A DNA stretch of 64,000 nucleotides from NCBI RefSeq assembly GCF_901905185.1, contig NZ_CABFMQ020000131.1, positions 62,001-126,000 on the forward strand, in the 5' to 3' direction. The number at the start of each line of letters is the position of its first letter. Position 1 is the stretch's first letter. The notes below the pieces were generated by a model that was not told where the DNA came from, made no database searches, and saw nothing but the letters and a program-made list of their open reading frames with translations. Made by a program: the position numbers and the translations under genes. Below, piece after piece: positions 8,512-16,153 of the stretch. Source of the stretch: Methylocella tundrae. Its GTDB lineage: Bacteria > Pseudomonadota > Alphaproteobacteria > Rhizobiales > Beijerinckiaceae.

Positions 8512-8778
8512 TCACTGCCGTCCGGGCCGGACAGAGCTTTCGCCCCGCCCGACGCCGCGACAGCTTCCCCCAGTCGGGTGTGTGGCCAACCCCGCCGAGA
8601 ACAGGGCGCGCCCAGTCTCTTTTTGCGCCGGACCAACCGGAGGCTTGGTTGCGCTCTCCGCCATCCCGGACCGAGCGTTTGGAGGCGAGCAGGGTATTCT
8701 ATGCGATGAGATCACAGTCCCGTGGTCGTCGGCGCCTGGATCAAAGAGGGTGCGCTCGATGCGAGTGATTAGGCTCAT
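8512..8778 (-). CDS. Small phage hypothetical protein before terminase
   Basis: 88 residues beginning MSLITRIERTLFDPGADD. The ATG at 8778 overlaps the stop of the terminase small subunit-like gene by 4 bases, and its stop lies 13 bases before the chosen terminase start, which fits a coupled operon. The N-terminal helix resembles short proteins often found at this position. The C-terminal half is Gly/Arg-rich and may be poorly conserved. No function is known. Confidence 0.5.
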   Translation of the reverse strand: MSLITRIERTLFDPGADDHGTVISSHRIPCSPPNARSGMAESATKPPVGPAQKETGRALFSAGLATHPTGGSCRGVGRGESSVRPGRQ

Positions 8779-9173
8779 GTATGGTCGCCCTTCGACTTAG
8801 AGGCGACGTAGGTCTTGAAGTCAGGGGTCACGTCGCGCTTGGCGCGTCTCAACCCCAGCCGCTGAAAGGCGCGGCCAATGCGATCGGAGAGCTGCCCGAA
8901 GACGTCAAGATCGATCGGCTCGCCAGCAACCGACTTCGCTTCGAGCTTTTCGCACTCGACGGACATCAACGCGCAGCGACGCGCAAGTTGGCGCTGGCCT
9001 TCGCTCAAGCCTTCCGCGCCGCCAAGATCGGAGATTATCTCGGCCAAGACATCGCGAAACCGGCGCGCTTCCTTTGATCGGCCGTCGACCGCGTCAACAA
9101 AGAGCTGCGATCCATTAGTGACGGCGCTTCGTGTGGTCGGCGAGCGTGCCGCTGTTGCTAAATCTTCGTCCAT
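8775..9173 (-). CDS. Terminase small subunit-like phage protein
   Basis: 132 residues. The central part (FRDVLAEIISDLGGAEGLSE and GQRQLARRCALMSVECEKLE) and the following DRIGRAFQRLGLRRAKRDVTPD form an all-helical protein that I recognise as the gene usually preceding large terminases in alphaproteobacterial prophages. It is thought to recognise DNA for packaging. It starts at ATG 9173, the first gene of the terminase run, with an upstream AT-richer region likely to hold its promoter. The product name is an inference from position and pattern. Confidence 0.65.
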   Translation of the reverse strand: MDEDLATAARSPTTRSAVTNGSQLFVDAVDGRSKEARRFRDVLAEIISDLGGAEGLSEGQRQLARRCALMSVECEKLEAKSVAGEPIDLDVFGQLSDRIGRAFQRLGLRRAKRDVTPDFKTYVASKSKGDHT

Positions 9174-9611
9174 TCGAAACCCTTGCGTTACCCCCGCATA
9201 ATACTCCGAATATGAACCATTCTACAAGATTGACATTACTAGACATTCTCGGACAGAGCACATGATGGAGTATCAGGAAACACAGATTTTCGGTCATTCG
9301 GACAATCGCTGAAGAAGCCAGCCGATCGCTGCCGGTTGTGCGCGATTCGATTTCTCGGCCTGTCCAATCGCTAATCGAAAGCCAACATCAGGCGACGATC
9401 TGAGCTACAGCACGGCCGTACAGATTTTTAGGCGGGAGGGTTGTTCGAACATTGGTCAAAAAGGCTTCCGAAAACTCCAAAGTATTGGCGCAGCTAAGGG
9501 AACAAGAGGAACAATGTGCCGGCGTGTTCCGCCCACCTGTTCCTTTCACGATGTAGGCCACGCGAACGGCTCCCACACCGCGACATGCCTGTCCGCTACT
9601 TGCGGGGAAGG
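9174..9611. other. Gene-free region upstream of terminase genes
   Basis: No convincing gene is seen. A minus-strand frame (9388-9675) has unlikely composition and runs into the repeat cluster. The stretch 9190-9260 is AT-richer than its surroundings and is the likely promoter region for the terminase operon, but no clear -35/-10 pair can be fixed by eye. Confidence 0.4.
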
Positions 9612-9742
9612 CCGCCGCTTCCACCAGCGGCGGTGCTTCCACCGCCATGGGGGTATATAGGGGGTGGAAGCACACAAATGGTGGAAGCTAGGTGGAAGGC
9701 ACTTTTGCTGTGGTGGAAGCTAGGTGGAAGAAATGGTGGAAA
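9612..9742. repeat. Iteron-like GGTGGAAG cluster with hairpin
   Basis: The octamer GGTGGAAG occurs directly at 9663-9670, 9680-9687, 9691-9698, 9712-9719 and 9723-9730, with a near copy at 9735-9742. It occurs inverted (CTTCCACC) at 9618-9625 and 9636-9643. Within this, GGTGGAAGCTAGGTGGAAG is repeated as a pair. The first inverted copy overlaps a perfect 8-bp stem (9612-9619 with 9626-9633, loop of 6). The cluster lies just downstream of the RepA-like ATPase gene. Such arrays often serve as replication origins or regulator binding sites; the role here is inferred. Confidence 0.7.
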
Positions 9743-9748
9743 CATCTC

Positions 9749-10909
9749 TCAAAGCCCTTCACCGTCGACGATGACGAGCCTCGATCGACGTCTCGACGGG
9801 GAACCTTCCTCAACGCTGGCGATCTTTCGAGCGCTTAACAGTCGGTCCATCGCCTGCTTGAAGGCATCCTTGCCGACGCTCCGCCCATCCGCATGGTTGG
9901 CAAATTCCGAAGGTGCATAGGACGTCCCTTTCTTGGCAGTGACGTTCCGGCCTTCCCTGGTGAACCGTCCGAGTAGTTCAAGGAAGAGCACGTCGATCTC
10001 GGCCGCTGAAAGTACGGATCTGCGGTTTCCTTCGGCAGGGACGAACCGCCCGCGATCCCACAAGAGAGAGATCGTCTCGCCGGTCGGCCCGTAGTTCGCC
10101 TTCATGACCGAGAGCTGTTTCAGCGCAGGGTTTGGCCTGTCGCCTTCGGCGGCTTTGGGTGGAGCGAGATACAGGCGGCTGCGAACGCTGTTGCTCCATC
10201 CGGTTGAGCCGGATGTTCCCGAGCCGCTGGTCATGCCCGAAAGGCTTGGGTGAGCCAGGACGAGGACCGCCAGTTCGAAGCGCATGGCGAGCCGTGTCAA
10301 CAGGCCGAGGAACTGTCGGGCCTGAGTGCGCACAATTTCGTCACCGCCGAAAGTGTCGGCGAGCGTATCGATGATGACCAGGCTTGGCCGTTGCTCTTCA
10401 ACAAGACGCTCAATAGCGCCAAACAGCGGAGAGTGCCTGAGAACACCGCCTCGCGCGTCGGGGAAGGCGAGAACGGCCTCGCGCCCTGCGAGATCGACAA
10501 TCTTCAGATTCGCCAGGGCGTTCCGGTCGATATAGTCGCGCCCCTCGATAATATCGGCGAGACGGCGATGGATTTCCGGGATGTCATCCTCGGCGGAGAT
10601 CATGAGAACGCCGCCCGGTTCCGGCGTGCGGCCGATCCAATCCGTCGCTGTAGCGACCGCAATGCCGAGCTGCAGAGCGAGTAGGCTCTTGCCGTCGCCT
10701 CCGTTCCCATAAAGCAGCGTCGTCTTTTCGAGTGGGATCATACCCGGCACAAGCCAGCGTCGTTCCGGCGCTGGAGCGCGAGCTAGCGAATCGGCGCCAA
10801 CAATCTTCAGCTCCGGGTGTGGCGCCTCAACCGTAGTCGCGCCGAAGTCCATCAGCGAATCGAGATAACCATCGTCAATCGGCGGAGGAGCGAGCGAATG
10901 TTGGCTCAA
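9749..10909 (-). CDS. RepA-like AAA ATPase (AAA_25 family)
   Basis: 386 residues. It has a RecA-type ATPase core with Walker A YGNGGDGKS (residues 67-75), Walker B SLVIIDTLAD (about 175-184) and a SAEDD box near residue 110 as in RepA/KaiC-like hexameric helicases of plasmids and phages. It is followed by a variable C-terminal part (SAAEIDVLFLELLGRF) that may be a winged helix. It likely unwinds or loads at the element's origin, which fits the repeat cluster immediately downstream. Its start overlaps the stop of the PC4-like gene by 4 bases. No separate primase is seen. Confidence 0.75.
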   Translation of the reverse strand: MSQHSLAPPPIDDGYLDSLMDFGATTVEAPHPELKIVGADSLARAPAPERRWLVPGMIPLEKTTLLYGNGGDGKSLLALQLGIAVATATDWIGRTPEPGGVLMISAEDDIPEIHRRLADIIEGRDYIDRNALANLKIVDLAGREAVLAFPDARGGVLRHSPLFGAIERLVEEQRPSLVIIDTLADTFGGDEIVRTQARQFLGLLTRLAMRFELAVLVLAHPSLSGMTSGSGTSGSTGWSNSVRSRLYLAPPKAAEGDRPNPALKQLSVMKANYGPTGETISLLWDRGRFVPAEGNRRSVLSAAEIDVLFLELLGRFTREGRNVTAKKGTSYAPSEFANHADGRSVGKDAFKQAMDRLLSARKIASVEEGSPSRRRSRLVIVDGEGL

Positions 10910-11196
10910 CGCCGGCCGCCTTTCCGCGAGGGGACGCGAGGCTCAAGAAGGCCGCCGCCTTCATCAAGCGTTGCTAATGCCGCCTCAAGCAGCTTGACGA
11001 GTTCGGGAAGCCGTGTCGGGCGGATCGCGACACCTTTCGTCGTCGGCGTCGGCCGTCCGCTGATGGCGCGGTCATAGACGCGGATATCGACATAGCGGAA
11101 GCCCTCGAAGTCTTTCAGAAAGACGCCGATCAGCTCCGCTTTGCTTTTCTCGACATAACCGATGAGAACACCGTCGCCGGCGCGGGGAGCGCTCAT
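10906..11196 (-). CDS. PC4-like single-strand DNA-binding protein
   Basis: 96 residues. The central segment KAELIGVFLKDFEGFRYVDIR followed by VYDRAISGRPTPTTKGVAIRP and an RLPELVKLLEAA helix has the beta-sheet plus helix pattern of transcriptional coactivator p15 (PC4)-like domains found in many alphaproteobacterial phages and plasmids. These bind single-stranded DNA and may aid replication or transcription. It is coupled on both sides by 4-base overlaps, so it is part of the replication operon. Confidence 0.65.
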   Translation of the reverse strand: MSAPRAGDGVLIGYVEKSKAELIGVFLKDFEGFRYVDIRVYDRAISGRPTPTTKGVAIRPTRLPELVKLLEAALATLDEGGGLLEPRVPSRKGGRR

Positions 11197-11444
11197 TCGG
11201 CGCCCCCGTTCTTCAGCGCCGTCAGATCATTTGCACACTGTGCGGCGGCGCGTACATGCGCGACCATGCACTTCAACGAGTAGGTGAGCCCGGCGTCATC
11301 GCTGAGATCCGCGAAAGTGCGAGCCAGTTCAGCACGATGGATCATAAAGCCCAATTGCTCGAAAATGGCGTCGCGCAGAAGTTCGAGTCTGGCCTGCTTA
11401 ACCCCGTCTGGATTAGATAGTTTTGGATTAGCAACAGCGTTCAT
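11193..11444 (-). CDS. Small phage hypothetical protein
   Basis: 83 residues, helical, with two Cys in the second half (LKCMVAHV and AAQCAND). Both start and stop overlap neighbours by 4 bases, showing translational coupling in the early operon. No domain is recognised. Confidence 0.5.
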   Translation of the reverse strand: MNAVANPKLSNPDGVKQARLELLRDAIFEQLGFMIHRAELARTFADLSDDAGLTYSLKCMVAHVRAAAQCANDLTALKNGGAE

Positions 11445-11644
11445 GACGCCCTCCTTTCGGGGAAGGCGAGCTCCGCGATCAGGCGAGCATGATCAGGCCG
11501 GACGTCGTAGCGCGAGGCCAGAAAGCGTTGTTGCAATTCGAGTGCGGAGAGTTTATTTTCGAAGCTGTTCCAGCCGCCAAGCAAGAACATTTCGGACCCG
11601 GCCGCCGCCGCATGGCGCGCCGGGTCTTCTCTGTTTAAGGCCAT
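11441..11644 (-). CDS. Small phage hypothetical protein
   Basis: 67 residues starting MALNREDPARH. The pattern LELQQRFLASRYDVRPDHARLIAELAF is seen in short conserved proteins of alphaproteobacterial prophages without known function. The stop overlaps the next gene by 4 bases. It lies 3 bases after the stop of the AlpA-like gene. Confidence 0.5.
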   Translation of the reverse strand: MALNREDPARHAAAAGSEMFLLGGWNSFENKLSALELQQRFLASRYDVRPDHARLIAELAFPERRAS

Positions 11645-11647
11645 CGA

Positions 11648-11905
11648 TCAAGCCGTCTCCCCGCAGGAGAGACGAGCGCGACCAAGCTTCCATGCCTCAA
11701 CCTCCGCGCGCCGGAAATACCACCGCCCATTGATCACGTGCGGCTTTGGAAAATTCAGGTTCGGATATTCAAGCCAGCGCGCCAGCGTGCGCCTGACGAC
11801 GCCTAACTCAGCCGCGATAACCATCGCGGGGATGAGCTTTTCAGAATTCTCCCTCGCCAAAATTGCGGAGGGTGCACTGCTTAATGATTCCGGTAGAGCG
11901 TTCAT
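11648..11905 (-). CDS. AlpA/excisionase-like DNA-binding protein
   Basis: 85 residues. The segment LIPAMVIAAELGVVRRTLARWL is a helix-turn-helix of the MerR/excisionase type, followed by NFPKPHVINGRWYFRRAEVEAW, the wing typical of AlpA-like and Xis-like proteins. Such proteins control excision and early gene expression of integrated elements. It is the first gene of the replication operon, close to the integrase gene, as in phage satellites and prophages. Confidence 0.75.
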   Translation of the reverse strand: MNALPESLSSAPSAILARENSEKLIPAMVIAAELGVVRRTLARWLEYPNLNFPKPHVINGRWYFRRAEVEAWKLGRARLSCGETA

Positions 11906-12009
11906 GGTAATCCTCTGTCTTGCCTTTGGAAGACATTTGGATTGAGCGCCGAGGACGGGCTGCTGTCACGAACGCTTTTGGGAACCTCTTTCAGAGCTTC
12001 CCAAAATAA

Positions 12010-12600
12010 TTATCTCTCCGACAATTCCCTCCGCCACTTGCCTAGCGTTTTTTCGCTGACACGCTTCCCGAGGCGGTCGGCCATTGCCGAAGCGATAGCC
12101 TTCAAGGGAGTTTTCTTGCCGGGAATCTTGGCGATTTCGTCGCTGAGGATCGATAGTTCGTACTCATGTTGCAACGCGCGCTGTTCCGCAAGGGCTTCCC
12201 GTGCGGCCGCCACGCCGCTCGACATGAGAAATATTTTCCCGCTGGCAGATGGAGCATTGCCGTAGTGACCAGCGGAGTAGGCGCCACTCATCAGAATCCA
12301 TAAGCAATAATGAGCGTGCTCGGCTACGCTGGCTTTTCCCCGTGCATCGATTTCGGTCAGAATAATCCTTGAGAGTTCGCTATATGCGTGATTGATATCT
12401 TCGCGACCATTCTCGGCATACTGGCGCTCAGAATACTGGCGGTTAGAGCACTCCCACCCTTCGCACTTCCCCGCGTCCGCAATCAAGTCGGGCACTTTGA
12501 CTACGACTGCTTCTTCGGCGAGCTTCCCAGACGCAATCGCGGAATCGAGCACTTCGATTAGGTATGTTGCGAAAGCGGCAGCGCCTCCCTGAGATTTCAT
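12010..12600 (-). CDS. Element-borne hypothetical protein with C-terminal helix-turn-helix
   Basis: 196 residues from ATG 12600, two bases after the integrase stop; a longer frame to 12678 overlaps integrase and is unlikely. A GTGGAGC sequence inside the integrase gene may serve as its ribosome binding site. The N-terminal half is helical. The C-terminal 45 residues (KTPLKAIASAMADRLGKRVSEKTLGKWRRE) look like a helix-turn-helix. It could be a regulator coupled to integrase, but I do not recognise a family. Confidence 0.5.
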   Translation of the reverse strand: MKSQGGAAAFATYLIEVLDSAIASGKLAEEAVVVKVPDLIADAGKCEGWECSNRQYSERQYAENGREDINHAYSELSRIILTEIDARGKASVAEHAHYCLWILMSGAYSAGHYGNAPSASGKIFLMSSGVAAAREALAEQRALQHEYELSILSDEIAKIPGKKTPLKAIASAMADRLGKRVSEKTLGKWRRELSER

Positions 12601-12602
12601 CG

Positions 12603-13838
12603 TCAGCTCCACGCCTTTAGCGGCAACACGTTCCCAGCAACCTCGCCGCTCACAAGTGTCGCGACGAACCGCCCCCAAGTCTCCAGCGCCGCGCGCTTCT
12701 CATCCGCAAAACTGTGCCGCTGATAGACGCCGACGATGCCCCGGAAGCTGCCGGAGACGTGGTTTAGCACCTTCTCGATCACCGGAAGATTGATCCCGAG
12801 CCGCGCTGCGCCGCTCGCGAAGGTCCGCCGCAGGTCGTGGATGACCCAGGCCGGCATGCCGGGCATCGTCCGCGCCAGTTCCTGATCGAGCCTTAGCTTG
12901 GCTCTGGCGAAGCCTGAAACAGGCGTCGTTCCGTTCGTCGTAAACACATAGCCCGCCTTCGATGAAACTCGCGGCAAAGCCTTCAAGACGCCGAGGGCGG
13001 CATTGGATAGCGGAACCACATGCTCGACGTCGTTCTTCGCCCGCGCCCGTGGAAGGGTCCAGGTCTTGGCGTCAAGATCAATCTCGTTCCAACGCATCTC
13101 AGCGACCTCATCGCGCCTTTGGCCGGTCAGAATGAGTAATTGGACCAGAGGCCCGAAAGGCCAGCCGATAGAAACTGCAGCCTTCCAGATAGCGCTAAGT
13201 TCTTCGTCGTTCAGGACTCGGTCACGGCTTCGGGCAACAGATGGCGACTTTACTCCTTCGCAAGGCGAGGACTTGACGATATCACGCTCCACGGCCCATG
13301 CGCACATGCGCCGCAGGGCGGCAAGAATCCGGTTGGCGGCGATCGGCGAGCCCCTATCGACAATCTTATCGAGGAGTTCATGAACGTCTGCCTTGCCGAT
13401 CTCGGAAAAATGACGACCCCTCCAAGCTCCGACGACTTCCTTGTTAAGCATCCGCTCGGTTTCGCCCCAGGACCTGGTATTCGCTTTTGCGTAGCGCTCA
13501 ATGAACGTTTCGACGACCTTCTCGACAAGATCTCGGTCAACCGGCGCCTTGTCGGCCTTTTTGGCCGCCTGCTTTTCGGCGGCCGGGTCGTCGCCGCCAG
13601 CGACCTTAACCAAAGCTCGGCTGGCGAGCTCTCGGGCGGACTTCAGATCGATCGCGGGATAAGTGCCGAGCGTAAGCTTCCGAGTTTGGCCTGACGACCG
13701 GTAGCGGACAGCCCAACTGGCTTTGCCGGTTGGCTGCAACACGAAGAAGAGGCCTCGGATGAGGCCGTCAGGCACTTCTTTTCTAGCGTCGCCCGGCTTC
13801 AGATTTTCGAGCGCCTTAACCGTCAGAGACTTCGCCAT
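12603..13838 (-). CDS. Tyrosine recombinase integrase (P4 type)
   Basis: 411 residues. The N-terminal arm-binding domain (DUF4102 type; FVLQPTGKASWAVRYRSSG) is followed by a core-binding domain and the catalytic domain with Arg241 (LILTGQRRDEV), His334 and Arg337 (VIHDLRRTF), His360 (VLNHVSG) and the nucleophile Tyr372 (GVYQRHSF). All five are present, so it should be active. It drives site-specific integration and excision of the phage-derived element. The gene begins 230 bases left of the tRNA-Thr 3' fragment, the usual place for an integrase near its attachment site. Confidence 0.9.
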   Translation of the reverse strand: MAKSLTVKALENLKPGDARKEVPDGLIRGLFFVLQPTGKASWAVRYRSSGQTRKLTLGTYPAIDLKSARELASRALVKVAGGDDPAAEKQAAKKADKAPVDRDLVEKVVETFIERYAKANTRSWGETERMLNKEVVGAWRGRHFSEIGKADVHELLDKIVDRGSPIAANRILAALRRMCAWAVERDIVKSSPCEGVKSPSVARSRDRVLNDEELSAIWKAAVSIGWPFGPLVQLLILTGQRRDEVAEMRWNEIDLDAKTWTLPRARAKNDVEHVVPLSNAALGVLKALPRVSSKAGYVFTTNGTTPVSGFARAKLRLDQELARTMPGMPAWVIHDLRRTFASGAARLGINLPVIEKVLNHVSGSFRGIVGVYQRHSFADEKRAALETWGRFVATLVSGEVAGNVLPLKAWS

Positions 13839-14067
13839 TTTTCCGCGTCCTGCAACACGGGAACCGAACCCGCGCCTAACAGAGGAGTCGAATTACCGCC
13901 GAATGAGGTAATCGCACGGGGGTAACGCGGGGTAACAAAACAAGGCCGTCTTACCGTGTTACCCAGCGTCTAAGACAATACCAGACATTTTCGCGATTAC
14001 AAGGTAACATTGACGATAATTTGGCGATACGATGTCCTCATATGTCAAGCGCTGTCTTGTGCAATTA

Positions 14068-14116
14068 TCTCATTCGTAATGAGGGGGTCGGGGGTTCGAA
14101 TCCCTCTTGCGCACCA
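14068..14116 (+). repeat. tRNA-Thr(CGT) 3' fragment, probable attR site
   Basis: The sequence contains an anticodon arm (TCTCA, loop TTCGTAA, TGAGG; anticodon CGT), a variable loop, a T-arm with TTCGAAT loop and an end in CACCA. The D-arm and a proper 5' half are missing, and the 3' acceptor strand is one base shorter than normal. It is therefore a tRNA 3' remnant, the typical crossover site of tyrosine integrases. Its orientation implies that the intact tRNA-Thr lies at the other end of the element, beyond the left edge of the window. Confidence 0.7.
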
Positions 14117-14279
14117 AATCACTGTCCGGCGGCGTCCGGAATAGTCATAAAATCAACTAAAATCAATGTGTTAAGGCTGTCTACTCGTCCAATGGCGTCC
14201 TTTGCGGCGCGTTGGTATCCGATCAAAAAGTTGGTACATTCGTTGGTACAACGTCGATACCAACAGAATGGATACCAAC

Positions 14280-15498
14280 ATGCCCCTTACCGACATTGAA
14301 ATCCGCAAGGCCAAGCCCAGCGAGCGCTTTGTCAAGCTATCGGACGGAGGCGGCCTGCAATTATGGATCATGCCGGATGGCGCGAAGCGGTGGCGACTCG
14401 CTTATCGGTTCGGCGGCGGGCAAAAAACGCTCGCGATCGGCGTCTACCCCGCAACGGGCTTCCGCGAGGCGCGAGACGCGCGGGAGGAGGCGAAACGGCT
14501 CTTGGCCGCTGGAACGGACCCCGTCGTTCGCGAAACAGGTCGCAAAGGCCACGAAGGCCACCGCATCCGCCAATACATTCGATGCCATAGCTGCCGAGCT
14601 TCTGGAGAAGAAAAGGCGAGAGTCGAAGGTTGATCGGACCTTGGGTAAGCTTGAATGGCTGCTCAGTCTCGCGCGGCCGCAATAGGTTCGCGTCCAATCG
14701 CCGAGATCACAGCGCCGGAAGTTTTGGCCGTCCTGCGCGGCGTCGAATCGCGCGGAAGGCATGAAACGGCCCGGCGACTCCGCGCAACCATCGGGGAGGT
14801 CTTCCGATTTGCAATCGCGACTGGGCGCGCTGAGGCCAATCCGACCGGCTCCCTAAAAGGAGCCCTGACCCCTCCGACAGTCCAGCATCGAGCAGCCATT
14901 ATTGAGCCCAAGGCGTTCGGCGGCGTGCTCCGAGCCATTGCAAACCTATGAAGGCGCGCCGGAAACGCGGGCGGGGCTCGAATTGCTCGCGCTGACCTTC
15001 GTCCGCCCCGGCGAGCTTAGCGCGGCGGAATGGACGGAAATTGATCCGGATGCGGCCGTCTGGTCGATACCGGGCGACAAAATGAAGATGAAGCGTCCGC
15101 ATCGGGTCCCGCTTGCGCCCCGCGTCGTCATTGTGCGAAAACTTCAAACGATAACCGGAAACGGGAAATTCCTTTTTCCGTCCGTCCGCTCGGCGGCGCG
15201 GTGTATGAGCGAAAACACGATCAGCGCGGCGCTTCGCCGTCTCGGATTCGGGAAAGACGAAATGACCGGCCACGGCTTCCGCTCGGCGGCGTCATCGATG
15301 CTGAACGAAAGCGGTCTGTGGAACGCCGACGCCATCGAGCGCCAACTCGCGCATGTCGATAACGACTCGGTCCGCCGCGCCTACCATCGCGCAGACTATT
15401 GGGATGAACGCGTCCGCATGATGGCGTGGCGGACGGATCGCTGCGAAGAGTTGCGGCGCGGCGGAATCGTGCTCGCGGTCCCGGAACTTTGTGCGTAA
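14280..15498 (+). pseudogene. Tyrosine integrase, broken by three frameshifts
   Basis: Homology to P4-type integrases runs through four pieces in different frames: about 14280-14515 (MPLTDIEIRKAKPS start, DUF4102 arm domain), about 14515-14690 (core-binding helices, ELLEKKRRESKVDRTL), about 14690-14940 (VLRGVESRGRHETARRL) and about 14940-15498 (catalytic domain). The catalytic residues survive in the last piece: Arg in FVRPGELS, His-x-x-Arg in GHGFRS, His in QLAHVD and Tyr in RAYHRADYW. It sits directly behind the tRNA-Thr fragment, so it probably belonged to a second element inserted at the same site, now immobile. Confidence 0.8.
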
Positions 15499-15514
15499 CG
15501 CCAGCGCATTTGGT

Positions 15515-15904
15515 CTAAGGCGAGACGTCTTGAAGAGTTTGAAGCGCAGTAGAATTTACGACCTTTCGTTCCTTGCCAAATGACAAAGCGACCGCTTCAT
15601 CGAGTGTCCAATGCGCTGCCTTGCTCCAGTGGTCGAAGTCCGCATCTGCGTTGGGATGATGAAAGAAGCGCCGATTGAAAAGAGCTTCGAGTTCATCTGA
15701 AGGGATCGCCCTGAGAACGGCGCGATGATCCGCCACTTGCATCGGTATCAGCGCCCGTTCCGTCATGCTCAAACGCGAGGAGACCTTCTGGTCGGTCTTT
15801 CCAGCTGATGGCAGGACAGCGAGAGTGCGAGGCGGAAACTTCCGGCCGACCAAAAATTCGATAGTATCTATGTCAGATAGCGTGACCATTGCGGTGCGGC
15901 TCAA
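15515..15904 (-). CDS. Hypothetical protein, possibly truncated
   Basis: 129 residues. The C-terminal part (DFDHWSKAAHWTLDEAVALSFGKE) is a motif I know from hypothetical proteins of Rhizobiales, often much longer than this one. Its first codon lies 20 bases from an IS3 transposase fragment on the other strand and its stop lies soon after the broken integrase, so both ends may be affected by insertions. No function can be given. Confidence 0.4.
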   Translation of the reverse strand: MSRTAMVTLSDIDTIEFLVGRKFPPRTLAVLPSAGKTDQKVSSRLSMTERALIPMQVADHRAVLRAIPSDELEALFNRRFFHHPNADADFDHWSKAAHWTLDEAVALSFGKERKVVNSTALQTLQDVSP

Positions 15905-15924
15905 CGTTGTCCCGCCGCCATCCG

Positions 15925-16044
15925 CTGCATCATTCAGATCGCGGAAGCCAATACACGAGCGAACCGCTCCGGCGGCTGATGGCCGATAATGGCGTCGAAT
16001 GCTCGATGAGCGGTTCAGGAAATGTTTGGGACAAACCCGCAGCA
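15925..16044 (+). pseudogene. IS3-family transposase OrfB fragment
   Basis: About 40 residues (HHSDRGSQYTSEPLRRLMAD, then GNVWDKPAA) match the conserved catalytic core of IS3-family OrfB around its second Asp (HHSDRG). The rest of the gene is missing on both sides. The DNA that follows (AAACCCGCAGCAGGTCAG, about 16033-16050) resembles the IS end seen at 22379-22404. It is a remnant only. Confidence 0.7.
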
Positions 16045-16153
16045 GGTCAGTCTTTGCACGCGGCTACACCGGCCGGACCGCCGATTGCATTGCCGCCGAT
16101 GGAGATGCCGGGCGCGAACTTAAGCGCGCCCGGTCCGCCCCAACATCAGTTCA

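Noticed and set aside
9388-9675. 95-residue minus-strand frame
   Set aside because: Its composition is odd (Cys/Pro/Ser-rich), it overlaps the iteron-like repeats, and it is not coupled to the operon.
14053-14116. Possible D-arm-less tRNA: TGTGCAA (about 14058-14064) can pair with TTGCGCA
   Set aside because: The pairing would place the 5' strand directly against the anticodon arm and leave no proper discriminator and CCA; a tRNA 3' remnant at an attachment site explains the sequence better.
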